The notes: a model not told the origin generated them from the sequence alone. A stretch of 64,000 nucleotides of DNA from Bifidobacterium sp. (GCA_024104275.1 JAGGHK010000001.1:310001-374000), one strand, 5' to 3'; positions 7,614 to 18,285 are shown, counted from the stretch's first letter. Translations and numbers: made by a program.

Positions 7614-10600
7614 TTGGCAACAGCATCGACGGCGCACAAATCCGGGAAAACCGACGATTCGTCGGCAAGTGTGGTGGCGCAGAAGCTGATCGACAGCGAC
7701 TCGTTCCTGTCCCAGGAGATCGCGAAGGCACCGCTCAAGCAGACCGGCAATTCGCTGGTGGCTGACATCTCGCATATTCCCAGCGATCTGAAGATCACGA
7801 TTCAGGGCGCTCGCGAGCACAACCTCAAAAACGTCGATCTCGCCATTCCGCGCAGTAGGATGGTCGTTTTCACCGGTCTTTCCGGTTCCGGCAAGTCCTC
7901 GCTGGCGTTCGATACGTTGTTCGCCGAAGGGCAGCGTCGTTACGTCGAGTCGTTGAGCGCCTACGCCCGCCAGTTTCTGGGGCAGATGGACAAGCCGGAT
8001 GTCGATTTCATCGAGGGCCTAAGCCCTGCTGTTTCCATCGACCAGAAGACCACGAACCGCAATCCGCGTTCCACGGTCGGTACGATTACCGAAATCTACG
8101 ATTATCTGCGTCTGCTGTTCTCACGTACCGGCATCCCGCATTGTCCAGTCTGCGGTGAGGTCGTCAGCGCCCAGACACCGCAACAGATGGTCGATATTCT
8201 GATGAAGAAGCCGGAAAAGACTCGCTTCCAGATTCTGGCTCCCGTCGTTCGTGGTCGCAAAGGCGAATTTGAGGATCTGCTCGAGCTGCTGCGTGGTGAC
8301 GGCTATTCGCGCGCTTTGATTGATGGCAAGATGTGTCAGCTTTCCGATGATATTAAGCTGACCAAGCAGAAGAAGCACACCATCGAGGTCGTGGTCGACC
8401 GTCTGGTCATCAAGGACGGCATTCGCCAGCGTCTTACCGATTCCATCGAAACCGCGCTGAAACTTGCCAAGGGCATTGTGGTCATCGATTATGTCGATTT
8501 GGATGAAAAGGACCCGAACCGCCGTGAACCGTTCAGCGAGAAGCGTTCCTGCCCGAACGGCCATCAGCTTGAACTTGACGAGATCGAACCGCGTACGTTC
8601 TCCTTCAACGCCCCGTATGGAGCCTGCCCGGATTGCGATGGCATCGGCTACAAGCTGGAGATCGACCCCGAGCTGGTCATTCCGGACCCGAGCAAATCGC
8701 TGAACGACAACGCCATCGAACCTTGGGGCATGACCAAGGGGACCGGCGAATATTACCGTCACGTCCTTGAGGGACTGGGCGAGGAGATGGGCTTCAGCCT
8801 CGATACGCCTTGGAAAGACCTTCCGAAGAAAATCCAGCACGCCATCATGTATGGCCATGATTTCAAGGTCAAGGTCTCCTACCGCAACCGCTGGGGAAGG
8901 CTTCGTGAATACAGCACCGGTTTCGAAGGCGTGGTGCGCACACTCATGCGCCGTCACGACGAAACCGATTCCGACCAGATGAAGCTGTATTACGAGTCGT
9001 ATATGCGTGAGGTTCCTTGCCAGACCTGCCAGGGCAAGCGTCTGCGTCCCGAGGTGTTGGCGGTCACCGTCCACGGCAAATCGATCGCCGATGTCTGTGA
9101 TATGCCGGTCGAACGCAGTCTCAAATGGATTCGTTCGCTGAAACTCGAAGGCTCAGCTGCGCTGATCGCCGGCGAGGTGTTGAAGGAAATTCGCGCACGC
9201 CTTGGCTTCATGAACGATGTCGGCTTGAACTATCTGACGCTTTCGCGCGCCGCCAAAACCCTTTCCGGCGGCGAAGCACAGCGCATCCGTCTGGCAACGC
9301 AGATCGGCAGTGGTCTTGTCGGCGTCATGTACGTGCTTGATGAGCCGTCCATCGGCCTGCACCAGCGCGATAACGAACGCTTGATCAAGACCCTGCATCA
9401 TCTGCGAGACCTCGGCAATACGCTCATTGTGGTCGAGCACGATCAGGAGACCATCGAAAAGGCCGACTGGCTGGTCGACATCGGCCCCGGCGCCGGCGAA
9501 AAAGGCGGCGAAGTCGTCTATTCAGGCCCTGCAGCACATGTTGTTGATGCTCCTCGTTCCATCACCGGTGACTACATCGCCGGCAGGCGGACGATCGAAG
9601 TGCCGAAGAAACGTCGCAAAACCGACAGGAACCGCCAACTCAAAGTGGTCGGGGCTCGTGAAAACAACCTCAAGAACATCAACGTATCGATTCCTCTGGG
9701 CGTGATGACCTGCATCACCGGCGTCTCCGGTTCTGGCAAGTCGACGCTTATCAACTCGATTCTCTATCCAGCGTTAGCCGATAAGCTCAACGGCGCGCGC
9801 ATCGTGCCGGGCAAGCACACGCGTGTCGAAGGCATCGAGCAGTGCGACAAGGTCATCCACGTCGACCAGAACCCGATCGGCCGCACCCCACGAAGCAACC
9901 CTGCCACCTACACGGGCGTGTGGGACAAGATTCGTCAGCTCTTCGCCAAGACCCCTGAGGCACAGGTTCGTGGCTACGGCCCCGGACGTTTCTCATTCAA
10001 TGTCAAGGGCGGACGTTGCGAGGCCTGCCACGGCGACGGCACCATCAAGATCGAGATGAACTTCCTGCCCGACGTCTACGTGGAATGTGAGGAATGTCAT
10101 GGCAAGCGCTACAACCGTGAGACGCTCGGGGTGAAGTACAACGGCAAGTCCGTGGCCGACGTGCTTGACATGCCCATTTCCGAGGCCGCTGACTTCTTTA
10201 AGGCCTACACCGGCATCTCCCGCTATCTCGATACGTTGGTCGATGTCGGCCTTGGCTACATTCGTCTTGGCCAGCCCGCCACCACGCTTTCCGGCGGCGA
10301 ATCCCAGCGTGTGAAGCTCGCCACCGAACTGCAGCGTCGTTCCACCGGTCGTACGGTCTACATCCTCGACGAGCCAACCACTGGCCTTCACTTCGAGGAC
10401 GTCCGCAAACTGCTGCAGGTTTTGCAGGGCTTGGTCGACAAGGGCAACACAGTCATCGTCATCGAGCACAACCTCGATGTCGTCAAGTCCGCGGACTGGA
10501 TTATCGACCTCGGCCCCGAAGGCGGTGACGGCGGTGGCACCATCGTCACGCAGGGCACGCCGGAACATGTAGCCAAGTGCGAAAAGAGCTGGACGGGCAA

Positions 10601-10625
10601 GTATCTCGGTCCTATGCTCAAGTGA
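7614..10625 (+). CDS. uvrA: Excinuclease ABC subunit A
   Basis: The damage-recognition ATPase of nucleotide excision repair (1003 residues). It has two ABC halves: the first Walker A is GLSGSGKSS near residue 89 with signature [12 protein letters not shown]; the second is GVSGSGKST with [12 protein letters not shown]. Zinc-binding pairs are visible: CPVC, CPNG with CPDC, and the conserved finger CEACHGDG...CEECHGK in the second half. The N-terminal extension of ~40 residues before [13 protein letters not shown] is a little longer than usual. The start is TTG at 7614, placed after GGAGGT. Expression is expected to rise in the SOS response because of the perfect LexA box upstream. uvrC follows about 100 bp later. 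Confidence 0.97.
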   Translation: MATASTAHKSGKTDDSSASVVAQKLIDSDSFLSQEIAKAPLKQTGNSLVADISHIPSDLKITIQGAREHNLKNVDLAIPRSRMVVFTGLSGSGKSSLAFDTLFAEGQRRYVESLSAYARQFLGQMDKPDVDFIEGLSPAVSIDQKTTNRNPRSTVGTITEIYDYLRLLFSRTGIPHCPVCGEVVSAQTPQQMVDILMKKPEKTRFQILAPVVRGRKGEFEDLLELLRGDGYSRALIDGKMCQLSDDIKLTKQKKHTIEVVVDRLVIKDGIRQRLTDSIETALKLAKGIVVIDYVDLDEKDPNRREPFSEKRSCPNGHQLELDEIEPRTFSFNAPYGACPDCDGIGYKLEIDPELVIPDPSKSLNDNAIEPWGMTKGTGEYYRHVLEGLGEEMGFSLDTPWKDLPKKIQHAIMYGHDFKVKVSYRNRWGRLREYSTGFEGVVRTLMRRHDETDSDQMKLYYESYMREVPCQTCQGKRLRPEVLAVTVHGKSIADVCDMPVERSLKWIRSLKLEGSAALIAGEVLKEIRARLGFMNDVGLNYLTLSRAAKTLSGGEAQRIRLATQIGSGLVGVMYVLDEPSIGLHQRDNERLIKTLHHLRDLGNTLIVVEHDQETIEKADWLVDIGPGAGEKGGEVVYSGPAAHVVDAPRSITGDYIAGRRTIEVPKKRRKTDRNRQLKVVGARENNLKNINVSIPLGVMTCITGVSGSGKSTLINSILYPALADKLNGARIVPGKHTRVEGIEQCDKVIHVDQNPIGRTPRSNPATYTGVWDKIRQLFAKTPEAQVRGYGPGRFSFNVKGGRCEACHGDGTIKIEMNFLPDVYVECEECHGKRYNRETLGVKYNGKSVADVLDMPISEAADFFKAYTGISRYLDTLVDVGLGYIRLGQPATTLSGGESQRVKLATELQRRSTGRTVYILDEPTTGLHFEDVRKLLQVLQGLVDKGNTVIVIEHNLDVVKSADWIIDLGPEGGDGGGTIVTQGTPEHVAKCEKSWTGKYLGPMLK

Positions 10626-10727
10626 CTCTTTGTTGCAAGGTTTGATTGGTAAGCACAGATATGAGGCATGAATTCATATTCGAACTTACGAAATGATTTT
10701 GGTTCAATTTGGTTTGAAAGGTAGGCA

Positions 10728-13304
10728 ATGGCGGTCGCGGCAGACAAGCGGGGCAACGGTGAAAGTACCGGCTGGCGCAAGACGACGCGCAAGCTGGGGG
10801 ACACCCGCGACCTCTTCCGCCCTGCAACCAGTGACATTCCCACCGATCCTGGCGTCTACAAATGGCGTGACGGCGATGGCAGGGTCATCTATGTCGGCAA
10901 AGCCAAGAACCTGCGCAACCGCCTCACCTTCTACTTCCAGCCGCTGAGCGAGCTGCACCCGCGTACGCAAAACATGGTGCTGACCGCCCGCAGCCTTGAA
11001 TGGACGGTGGTCGGCACCGAGCTCGAAGCGCTCACGCTGGAATACACTTGGATCAAGGAATTCGACCCACGATTCAACGTCGTGTTCCGCGACGATAAGA
11101 CCTATCCGTATCTAGCGGTTTCGTTAGGTGAAAAGTACCCGAGGGTGTGGGTAACACGAAACCGCAAACGTTGCGACACCCGATATTTCGGGCCTTATGC
11201 GAAGGCGTGGGATTTGCGCCATAGCCTCGATAAGTTGCTTAAGGCGTTCCCGGTTCGAACCTGCACCAAGACCGTGTTCAACCGTGCTCACATGACCGAC
11301 CGGCCGTGCCTGCTGGCCTCCATCGGCAAATGCTCGGCACCTTGTGTTGGTCGCATCAGCGAAAAAGACCACCGCCGCATGACTGAACGGCTGGTGGGTG
11401 TACTTACTGGCCGCTATGGCACCTCGTTCATTGCAGGGCTTACCAAAGAGATGAAGCAGGCCAGTGATGACATGGAATTCGAGAAGGCCGCGCGTCTGCG
11501 TGACCAGATTTCCATGCTCAAAACCGTGTCCGAGCAAAATGCTGTCGTCTTCGATTCGGACGTGGATGCCGACGTGTTCGGTATGGAGTCAGACGAGCTT
11601 GAGGCCTCTGTCCACGCCTTCTTCGTTCGTTCCGGATCCATCCGTGGTGAACGCAACTGGAGCGTCAAACGTGTCGAGGATATCGACGATGCCGACCTTA
11701 TTTCAGACCTGATTACACAGGTTTATTCCGATCTGATGGGGGAGACGGACAGTCAGGCCAGTACCCCGCTGAACCTGCCGAGCAATGGTGAAGAATTGCT
11801 GGAGCAGAATGGCGATATTCAAGTGCCGGATGGGTCACACACAGAGACCTGTTCAAATACAATTGATACCAACAGCAATGAGTCGGATTCGGAGATTCAG
11901 CCCGTAACCGACAGTGCTGATGAGATTTCCGCATCAGCCAATGGCGCCATCGATATCGTCGAACGCCGAGATGCGCTGGGAGCCACCCAAAGCATCACGG
12001 CCACCGACAGCCTTTCTCGTGCCCAGGCAACCCATATCCGCCGCGAACGTCAGATGCAGACCGGCCGTAGCGATTTGTTGGCACCCATCGCACCCGTTCC
12101 CCGCGAGGTATTGGTTCCCATTGAACCCGCCCGTCGTAGTGAACTCGAGGAATGGCTGAGCGGTCTGCGCGGCGCGGCCGTCACCATCCGTGTGCCCAGC
12201 CGTGGCGAGAAGAAGACGCTCATGGACCGTGCCAACAGCAACGCGAAACAGGCGTTGCAGCGCAGCAAGATGAGCCGTATCAGTGACATCGGCGCACGTA
12301 CACAGGCGATGAACGACGTGGCCAAGGCGCTGGGATTGAGCGAATCCCCGTTGCGCATCGAAGGCTACGATATTTCCAACACCATCGGCGGCATCTATCA
12401 GGTCGCGTCCATGGTGGTGTTCGAAGATGCCATCGCCAAGAAGTCCGAATACCGTCGTTTCGCCATCCGAGGCAAAGACGGCAAAGGTGCTCTTGACGAT
12501 CTGAGCGCCATGTACGAGACGCTCACCCGCAGGTTCCGTCACGGCAACATCGCCGGCGATACCGGCGAAAGCATGGACAATGAGAAACGGATACAAGAAG
12601 CAGAGACAGCCTCCAATATTCAATCCGACCGCCTCGAAAATAGCGTGGCTTCCGACAAAAACATGAATTCGAACCTTCTCGGAACCAATAATGTCGCTGC
12701 TAGTAATACCGATGACCATGAAAATGAGCAGGAGTCGGAGGGAACTACTTCGAGTTCTGAAGCCAACGGCCTGACCAGCGCTGATGCCGTCGTCCAGCAA
12801 GACACTCATCCGCGTCACTTCGCCTACAAACCTAACCTCATCGTGGTCGACGGCGGCAAGCCTCAGGTCGAAATCGCTGCCAAAGCCCTCAAAGACTGCG
12901 GTGTCAACGATGTGGCGGTCTGTGGTCTCGCCAAAAGGCTGGAAGAAGTCTGGATTCCGGGAGAGGACTACCCGCTCATTCTCAAACGTCAGTCCGAAGG
13001 CATGTATCTTCTGCAGCGCGTCCGCGACGAATCACACCGTTTCGCCATCACCTACCACCGCAAGTCACGCCGCAAAGGTGCCCTTCGCTCTGCCCTCGAC
13101 GACATTCCGGGCATCGGAGAAAGCTATCAAAAGAAGTTGTTGCGTGTTTTCGGCTCGGTAAAGGGCATTCGCAAAGCCAGTCTTGAGGATTTGCAGAACG
13201 TCAAGGGAATCGGCAAAGCCAAAGCGGAAGCGGTTTACAAAGCCCTTCACAATGGTTCCGATGAAGTGGTATCTTCATCAGCGACCGAATCCCGGACAAA
13301 TTGA
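10728..13304 (+). CDS. uvrC: Excinuclease ABC subunit C
   Basis: The dual-incision nuclease of excision repair. The GIY-YIG domain is at the N-terminus (TDPGVYKWRDGDGRVIYVGKA, around residues 43-63, quoted here as VIYVGKAKNLRNRL). The UVR motif FEKAARLRDQISMLK is near residue 250. The RNase H-like nuclease domain begins around EGYDISNTIGG, and the C-terminal tandem helix-hairpin-helix reads IPGIGESYQKKLL and VKGIGKAKAEAVY. At 858 residues it is ~200 longer than most UvrC. The excess is two acidic, Ser/Asn/Glu-rich inserts (about residues 340-440 and 615-690), the second splitting the nuclease domain. It starts ATG after GAAAGGTAGG. Confidence 0.95.
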   Translation: MAVAADKRGNGESTGWRKTTRKLGDTRDLFRPATSDIPTDPGVYKWRDGDGRVIYVGKAKNLRNRLTFYFQPLSELHPRTQNMVLTARSLEWTVVGTELEALTLEYTWIKEFDPRFNVVFRDDKTYPYLAVSLGEKYPRVWVTRNRKRCDTRYFGPYAKAWDLRHSLDKLLKAFPVRTCTKTVFNRAHMTDRPCLLASIGKCSAPCVGRISEKDHRRMTERLVGVLTGRYGTSFIAGLTKEMKQASDDMEFEKAARLRDQISMLKTVSEQNAVVFDSDVDADVFGMESDELEASVHAFFVRSGSIRGERNWSVKRVEDIDDADLISDLITQVYSDLMGETDSQASTPLNLPSNGEELLEQNGDIQVPDGSHTETCSNTIDTNSNESDSEIQPVTDSADEISASANGAIDIVERRDALGATQSITATDSLSRAQATHIRRERQMQTGRSDLLAPIAPVPREVLVPIEPARRSELEEWLSGLRGAAVTIRVPSRGEKKTLMDRANSNAKQALQRSKMSRISDIGARTQAMNDVAKALGLSESPLRIEGYDISNTIGGIYQVASMVVFEDAIAKKSEYRRFAIRGKDGKGALDDLSAMYETLTRRFRHGNIAGDTGESMDNEKRIQEAETASNIQSDRLENSVASDKNMNSNLLGTNNVAASNTDDHENEQESEGTTSSSEANGLTSADAVVQQDTHPRHFAYKPNLIVVDGGKPQVEIAAKALKDCGVNDVAVCGLAKRLEEVWIPGEDYPLILKRQSEGMYLLQRVRDESHRFAITYHRKSRRKGALRSALDDIPGIGESYQKKLLRVFGSVKGIRKASLEDLQNVKGIGKAKAEAVYKALHNGSDEVVSSSATESRTN

Positions 13305-13406
13305 GTATCCGAAAATGGAAGACATCTTATAAACAAGTCCGGAACAATAAATCGGACCAGGAAAGTCGACAAGAATCAGTGAGATTGACGGAAGGAGCAT
13401 CAACCA

Positions 13407-14432
13407 ATGGCCAATGAGATACATCGCCGCTGCGCGGTACTGGGCAAGCCGGTAGCCCATTCGCTTTCGCCGGTGCTGCACAACGCGGCCTATAAGGCTC
13501 TTGGACTCGGCGATTGGTATTACAGCCGTGCTAAAGTCGGTGAGGATGATCTCGATGGTTTCCTTCAAGGCTTAGACCCGACTTGGGCCGGGTTGAGCCT
13601 GACCATGCCGTTGAAACGGACAATTCAGCCTTACGGGACTCCCTCCGATACCTGGTCCCGGAAACTTCTTGTAGCCAATACCGCTGTGTTCGATTGGTCA
13701 AAAGCAACGTCGAAGCCGGACATCAGACTCTACAACACCGATGTCGAAGGAATCGCAAAAGCCTTTTCTCATTGTTGGCAGCTTTCTGAGCGTGAGAAGT
13801 CTAAGCCCGACAAGTATGAATCCGAAAATCGTAAGCCCGCACTGCCCGCACAAGTCATCGATTCCGATGTATCCAACAAAGTGGGTGCCGAAAGCTCGCA
13901 CCGTTCAGGCGCAAAAGCCGTCATCCTCGGCAATGGCAATACGGCACTTTCGGCTTTGGCTGCCTGTACGGAAATCAAGGTTCCGAAAGTAGGTGCTGTA
14001 ACCCGAGTAACGGTATGCGCCCGGCACCAGCACAGAAACGATCCGATGAAACAGTTGTCGGATTCCCAACCAAGTCTTGGATACGAGCAGGTTCCGCTTT
14101 CCCGGGCGCCTGAATACCTGCAGGAAGCTGATATCGTTATCGATACCATACCGGCGCATGGAGCCGATGAAACCGCAGAAAAACTGATTCGATTCCTGGC
14201 GGGTTCAGAGGCAGCTTTGGCCGGCAAAACCCTTCTCGATGTGGTCTACGATCCACGTCCGACCAAGCTTATGCAGGTCTGGCGCAGCAACGGAGGAACT
14301 GCCATCGGCGGTGAGGAAATGTTACTCTATCAGGCGATAGCCCAGGTAAGGCTGATGACGGTAGGGGCGCATATCATAGGAACGGCAGATTTTGAGCAGG
14401 CGATGAGAAGCGCCTTACAGGAGGCACTGTGA
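13407..14432 (+). CDS. aroE: Shikimate dehydrogenase family protein
   Basis: A 341-residue protein. The N-terminal substrate domain has VLGKPVAHSLSPVLHNAAYKA (read as GKPVAHSLSPVLHNA), and the Lys of the catalytic pair lies in LSLTMPLKRTI. The Rossmann domain has AVILGNGNTALSAL as its nucleotide loop. The C-terminus GGEEMLLYQAIAQ matches the family. It would reduce 3-dehydroshikimate to shikimate with NADPH. It is ~60 residues longer than E. coli AroE because of a hydrophilic insert near residue 135-160. It overlaps the next gene by 4 bp and so is translationally coupled to rapZ. Confidence 0.88.
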   Translation: MANEIHRRCAVLGKPVAHSLSPVLHNAAYKALGLGDWYYSRAKVGEDDLDGFLQGLDPTWAGLSLTMPLKRTIQPYGTPSDTWSRKLLVANTAVFDWSKATSKPDIRLYNTDVEGIAKAFSHCWQLSEREKSKPDKYESENRKPALPAQVIDSDVSNKVGAESSHRSGAKAVILGNGNTALSALAACTEIKVPKVGAVTRVTVCARHQHRNDPMKQLSDSQPSLGYEQVPLSRAPEYLQEADIVIDTIPAHGADETAEKLIRFLAGSEAALAGKTLLDVVYDPRPTKLMQVWRSNGGTAIGGEEMLLYQAIAQVRLMTVGAHIIGTADFEQAMRSALQEAL

Positions 14433-15427
14433 TTTCGGAAACGCAAGGACCGGACGGCACCGGAAACAAGGTCGAAAAGACGGCCCCTGCACCTAATTCC
14501 AACGATGCGAAAGGCGAAGTATTATCAAAATCAGATAGTTACAAGCCCAGTCCCGCCAAGGAATTCGAAGTCATGCTCATCACCGGTATGAGCGGAGCCG
14601 GCCGTTCCCATGCTGCAGATTGCGTCGAGGATATGGGCTGGTACGTGGTCGACAACCTTCCTCCGAAACTGTTGATTCCGTTGGTCGATATGATGACCTC
14701 TTCCGGTTCCAAAGTTCACAAGCTTGCAGCGGTCATCGACGTGCGTTCGCGCAGCTATTTCGACGATCTTTCCGCCGTCTTGAGCCACTTGGACGATTTG
14801 GGTGTGCGCACCCATATCCTTTTTCTCGACGCCAGCGACAAGGTGCTCGTGCAACGTTACGAGTCCGTTCGACGTCCTCATCCGTTGCAGCATGGCAACC
14901 GCCTCATCGACGGCATTCGCGAAGAACGTGAGTTGCTGTCCAATCTCAAGGAACGCGCCGACACCGTCATCGATACCTCAAGCCTGAGCATTCATCAGCT
15001 TTCGACGAAACTCTATGAGGCCTTGCTCGGCAGCGGGGCGAAAACCGTCTCCGTGCACATCTTCAGTTTCGGTTTCAAATACGGGATTCCGTTGGATGCC
15101 GATTTTGTCGCCGATGTGAGGTTCCTGCCCAATCCGTATTGGGTGCCGAGCTTGCGTGAACTCAACGGCAACGACAAGCCGGTCAGCGATTACGTCCTTT
15201 CCAACGAAAGCGCGAAGGAATTCCTCGATGCTTATGAGAAGGCCATCATGGTGGCCATCAAGGGTTACGCTCAGGAAGATAAGCACTATGTCACAATAGC
15301 TGTTGGATGCACCGGCGGACAGCATCGTTCCGTTGCCATCAGCAATGAGCTAGCGCAACGGTTCCGCGCCCATGGTTTGAGCGTGACGGTGTCCGCAAGG
15401 GAGTTGCACCGCCATGAGCGACGATAG
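14429..15427 (+). CDS. rapZ: RapZ/YvcJ-family nucleotide-binding protein
   Basis: A 332-residue P-loop protein. After a variable N-terminal stretch of ~45 residues, the Walker A loop reads GMSGAGRS (residues 53-60), with Arg in place of the usual Lys before Ser, as is common in this family. The C-terminal RapZ domain has SFGFKYG, DVRFLPNPYW and the signature CTGGQHRSVAI near the end. In E. coli RapZ senses glucosamine-6-phosphate and presents small RNAs to RNase E; in Gram-positives its role is less clear. The GTG start overlaps the aroE stop (GTGA). whiA follows, but the usual yvcK/mgfK between them is absent. Confidence 0.9.
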   Translation: MISETQGPDGTGNKVEKTAPAPNSNDAKGEVLSKSDSYKPSPAKEFEVMLITGMSGAGRSHAADCVEDMGWYVVDNLPPKLLIPLVDMMTSSGSKVHKLAAVIDVRSRSYFDDLSAVLSHLDDLGVRTHILFLDASDKVLVQRYESVRRPHPLQHGNRLIDGIREERELLSNLKERADTVIDTSSLSIHQLSTKLYEALLGSGAKTVSVHIFSFGFKYGIPLDADFVADVRFLPNPYWVPSLRELNGNDKPVSDYVLSNESAKEFLDAYEKAIMVAIKGYAQEDKHYVTIAVGCTGGQHRSVAISNELAQRFRAHGLSVTVSARELHRHERR

Positions 15428-15540
15428 TATTGGCTGTGGTTGTCAATCATTTCCAAACAGATGGTTGACGCGGTTGTGTGACTAAAAATACAAAAATAGG
15501 CAAGTAAATGTAAAACGATAGATTCTTGTCCAAGTCATTC

Positions 15541-15555
15541 GCTATCACAGATAGC
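15541..15555. promoter_or_regulatory. Small hairpin GCTATC-ACA-GATAGC before whiA
   Basis: This is a perfect 6-bp inverted repeat with a 3-nt centre, ~80 bp upstream of the whiA start in the 205-bp rapZ-whiA gap. It could be an operator or an RNA hairpin. Nothing else is recognised in the gap. Confidence 0.25.
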
Positions 15556-15632
15556 CGTGGCATGGCGTGAGATGACTCCGTTTAATGTTCCAATTACACT
15601 TACATGAAGAACGGGAAGTAGGAGGTTGGGCT

Positions 15633-16586
15633 TTGGCTCTTCTGAACGAGGTCAAAAGTGAGCTGGCAAGCGTGGAAACCGATTTGCCGGCCGCGAAGAT
15701 GGCGCAAGCTGCGACGATGATGCGGTTCGGGGGAGGACTGCGTCCCGTCGGCAACAAGGCTGTCATCCGTGCACAGTTCGATTCGCTTGAAGCGACCGAA
15801 TGGCTTCGTAAGACCATTGCGCATTATTTTCAGCGTGAAGCTAAAGTGACCAAAGTCAGCAGACAGACCCCCAACGGTATCGTCCAACGTTACGATTTGT
15901 TGGTCGAACGCGGTGCGACTGCACTTGCCCTTCAGACGGGCTTGCTCGATCGGCGTATGCATCTGGTCGAAGGACTTCCGGCGGAGGTCATCAGCGGCAA
16001 TATCGCCCAGGTTAAGGCCGCCTGGCGTGGCGCGTTCCTCGCACGCGGCATGATTTCCGATCCCGGCAAATCCAGCTATCTCGAAATCATCTGCCCATCG
16101 CACGAAACAGTGACAGCGCTGCAGGGTGCGGCCCGCAGGCTTGGCATTTCTGCTCAGGCTCGTAAGGTCCGCAGTTCAGAACGTATTACACTTCGTGATT
16201 CCGATTCCATTGAACGTATGCTGATGCTCATGGGGGCACCGCATTCGGCGCGTGAATGGACCGGCAAGCGTACGGATGGTGAAGCTCGTGGCAAGGCCAA
16301 TCGTCTCGCCAATTTCGACGATGCGAACATGCGCCGCAGCGCAAAGGCCGCTGCGGAGGCCACCCAGAAAGTCAAGCAGGCTTTCGAAATCCTGGGTGAT
16401 GATATTCCGGAGAATCTCAAAGCTGCCGGTGACTTGAGACTCCAGCACACCGATGCCAGCCTGGAAGAGCTTGGACGCCTTTCGAACCCTCCGATTACGA
16501 AGGATGCCATCGCAGGCCGTATCCGTCGTCTGTTGCAGCTCGCCGCCAAGACCAAGCAGGCGCAGGAGCAGGAACAGGACGAATAG
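15633..16586 (+). CDS. whiA: WhiA sporulation/division regulator homologue
   Basis: A 317-residue DNA-binding protein with an N-terminal degenerate LAGLIDADG homing-endonuclease fold ([27 protein letters not shown]) and a C-terminal helix-turn-helix domain ([22 protein letters not shown]). In Streptomyces WhiA activates division genes together with WhiB; in Bacillus it affects division and chromosome segregation. The start is TTG at 15633 ([12 protein letters not shown]), 7 nt after AGGAGG, which gives the N-terminus expected for the family. An upstream in-frame ATG at 15585 would add an unrelated 16 residues. Confidence 0.93.
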   Translation: MALLNEVKSELASVETDLPAAKMAQAATMMRFGGGLRPVGNKAVIRAQFDSLEATEWLRKTIAHYFQREAKVTKVSRQTPNGIVQRYDLLVERGATALALQTGLLDRRMHLVEGLPAEVISGNIAQVKAAWRGAFLARGMISDPGKSSYLEIICPSHETVTALQGAARRLGISAQARKVRSSERITLRDSDSIERMLMLMGAPHSAREWTGKRTDGEARGKANRLANFDDANMRRSAKAAAEATQKVKQAFEILGDDIPENLKAAGDLRLQHTDASLEELGRLSNPPITKDAIAGRIRRLLQLAAKTKQAQEQEQDE

Positions 16587-16705
16587 CCGAATAGCAGGGT
16601 ATCTAGTTTCGGACCTGATGGTCCTTGCTTAGCGCGTGATAATAATTACAAAGTTCAGCTGTTTTAAGGCTCGTATATAGCGCTGCATCGTCTGTAAGAT
16701 AAGAG

Positions 16706-16719
16706 ATGTTAACGCTCAC
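16706..16719. promoter_or_regulatory. LacI-type (AraQ-like) operator upstream of pgk
   Basis: TGTTAACGCTCACA is a near-palindrome with a central CG, as in LacI-family operators. The same 13-base core preceded by A occurs upstream of tkt (27308-27321). AraQ is the known LacI-type global regulator of central carbon metabolism in bifidobacteria; attribution to it is inference. The site sits in a 293-bp gap between whiA and pgk that otherwise holds only a weak GGACC-TGAT-GGTCC hairpin near 16614. Confidence 0.5.
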
Positions 16720-16879
16720 AATTTGATTGGTTTTTCTGGGCAAATCCTTGCTTAAAAGGCCGCTCTTGTTGGGCGAGGACGGTAACATTGCAAGTGACAT
16801 AGGTCACAACTTTGTACTTTTACTTGGCCGGAGAAAACGATTTTTCCGGCTGATAACGGTTTTCAAGGAAAGGATACCA

Positions 16880-18085
16880 ATGAGGACACTCAAGGATTTA
16901 GGAGATCTGAAAGGCAAGAAGGTTCTTGTCCGCGCTGATTTCAATGTGCCGCTGAAGGGCACCACCATCACCGACGACGGCCGTATCCGCGCCGCTCTGC
17001 CGACCATCAAGGAACTGCGTGCCGATGGCGCGAAGGTCATTCTGATGGCCCATCTCGGCCGCCCGAAGGGCAAGGTTGTTCCCGAGCTTTCTCTGGCACC
17101 CGTTGCCAAGCGCTTGGGCGAGCTGCTCGGCGTCGACGTGACGCTGGCCAGCGACACTTACGGCCCGGATGCACAGGCCAAGGTCGCCGAGATGAAGGAT
17201 GGCGACGTCGTGCTGTTGCAGAACGTTCGCTACAACCCCGAAGAGACCAGCAAGGACGACGCTGAGCGCGCCGCCTATGCCAAGAAGATCGCCGCTTTGG
17301 GCGATGTCTTCGTCTCCGACGGCTTCGGCGTCGTGCACCGCGCACAGGGCTCCGACTACGATGTGGCCGCCGATCTGCCGAGTGCAGCCGGCAAGCTCAT
17401 CGAGAAGGAAGTCAAGGCGCTGTCCCGCGCCACCGAGAACCCGGAGCGTCCGTTCACCGTCGTGCTCGGAGGCTCGAAGGTCTCCGACAAGCTCGGCGTC
17501 ATCGAGAACCTGCTGAAGAAGGCCGATCGCTTGCTTATCGGCGGCGGCATGGCTTACACGTTCCTCGCAGCCAAGGGCTATGAGGTCGGTACTTCTCTGC
17601 TCGAGAAGGACCAGATCGAGACCGTCAAGGGCTACATGGACGAGGCCAAGAAGAACGGCGTGGAGCTCATTCTCCCCGTCGACGTCGTGGTCAACAAGGG
17701 CTTCCCGGACGGCAACACCCCGGTCAACACGCAAATCGTCGATGCCGACAAGATTCCTTCCGACATGATGGGTCTCGATATCGGCCCGAAGACCCAGAAG
17801 CTCTTCCACGACAAGATCGTCGACTCCAAGACGGTCGTGTGGAATGGCCCTGCTGGTGTGTTCGAGGTCGAGCAGTTCCAGGCCGGCACGAGGGCTGTCG
17901 CCCAAGGCATGGTTGATGCCACGGCCAAGGGTGCCTTCACCATCGTCGGCGGCGGCGACTCCGCTTCCGCGGTGCGCAACCTCGGCTTCCCGGAGGATGG
18001 CTTCTCGCACATCTCCACCGGCGGCGGCGCCTCCCTCGAGTTCCTCGAAGGCAAGACCCTGCCCGGACTCAAGGTGCTTGAGTAA
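16880..18085 (+). CDS. pgk: Phosphoglycerate kinase
   Basis: A 401-residue cytosolic enzyme that makes ATP from 1,3-bisphosphoglycerate in lower glycolysis. Family motifs are in order: VRADFNVPL near residue 15, HLGRPKG, the hinge and nucleotide region GGGMAYTFL, WNGPAGVFE, and GGGDSASAV near the end. The length is typical. The start ATG at 16880 follows AAGGAAAGGA and gives the usual MRTLKDL N-terminus; a longer in-frame reading from 16727 is not supported. A terminator follows at 18162, and tpiA lies behind it. A LacI-type operator word is located ~160 bp upstream. Confidence 0.97.
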   Translation: MRTLKDLGDLKGKKVLVRADFNVPLKGTTITDDGRIRAALPTIKELRADGAKVILMAHLGRPKGKVVPELSLAPVAKRLGELLGVDVTLASDTYGPDAQAKVAEMKDGDVVLLQNVRYNPEETSKDDAERAAYAKKIAALGDVFVSDGFGVVHRAQGSDYDVAADLPSAAGKLIEKEVKALSRATENPERPFTVVLGGSKVSDKLGVIENLLKKADRLLIGGGMAYTFLAAKGYEVGTSLLEKDQIETVKGYMDEAKKNGVELILPVDVVVNKGFPDGNTPVNTQIVDADKIPSDMMGLDIGPKTQKLFHDKIVDSKTVVWNGPAGVFEVEQFQAGTRAVAQGMVDATAKGAFTIVGGGDSASAVRNLGFPEDGFSHISTGGGASLEFLEGKTLPGLKVLE

Positions 18086-18161
18086 TTGATTCAAAACCGT
18101 TGGTGGTGTGGCTCTCTGAAGCTGAGTAGCCGAGATGCGCTACACTACTAACAGGAATGTT

Positions 18162-18197
18162 TGCGGACATGCCGTTTGGTATGTCCGCATTCTTTTT
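18162..18197 (+). terminator. Intrinsic terminator after pgk
   Basis: TGCGGACAT and ATGTCCGCA form a 9-bp stem extended by GCC/GGT around a GTTT loop, followed by TTCTTTTT. It separates pgk from tpiA, so tpiA needs its own promoter or readthrough. Confidence 0.8.
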
Positions 18198-18285
18198 GCG
18201 AAAGATCGCTGTAATTCTCATTAGGGGAGTCGTTGCAGTAATTTGTAGCAGATAAACCGTAATTCCGTGGTTGGGAAGGAAAGCA

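Noticed and set aside
10672-10692. Possible LexA box before uvrC
   Set aside because: Only the TCGAAC half-site is present; the other half (GAAATG) does not match GTTCGA.
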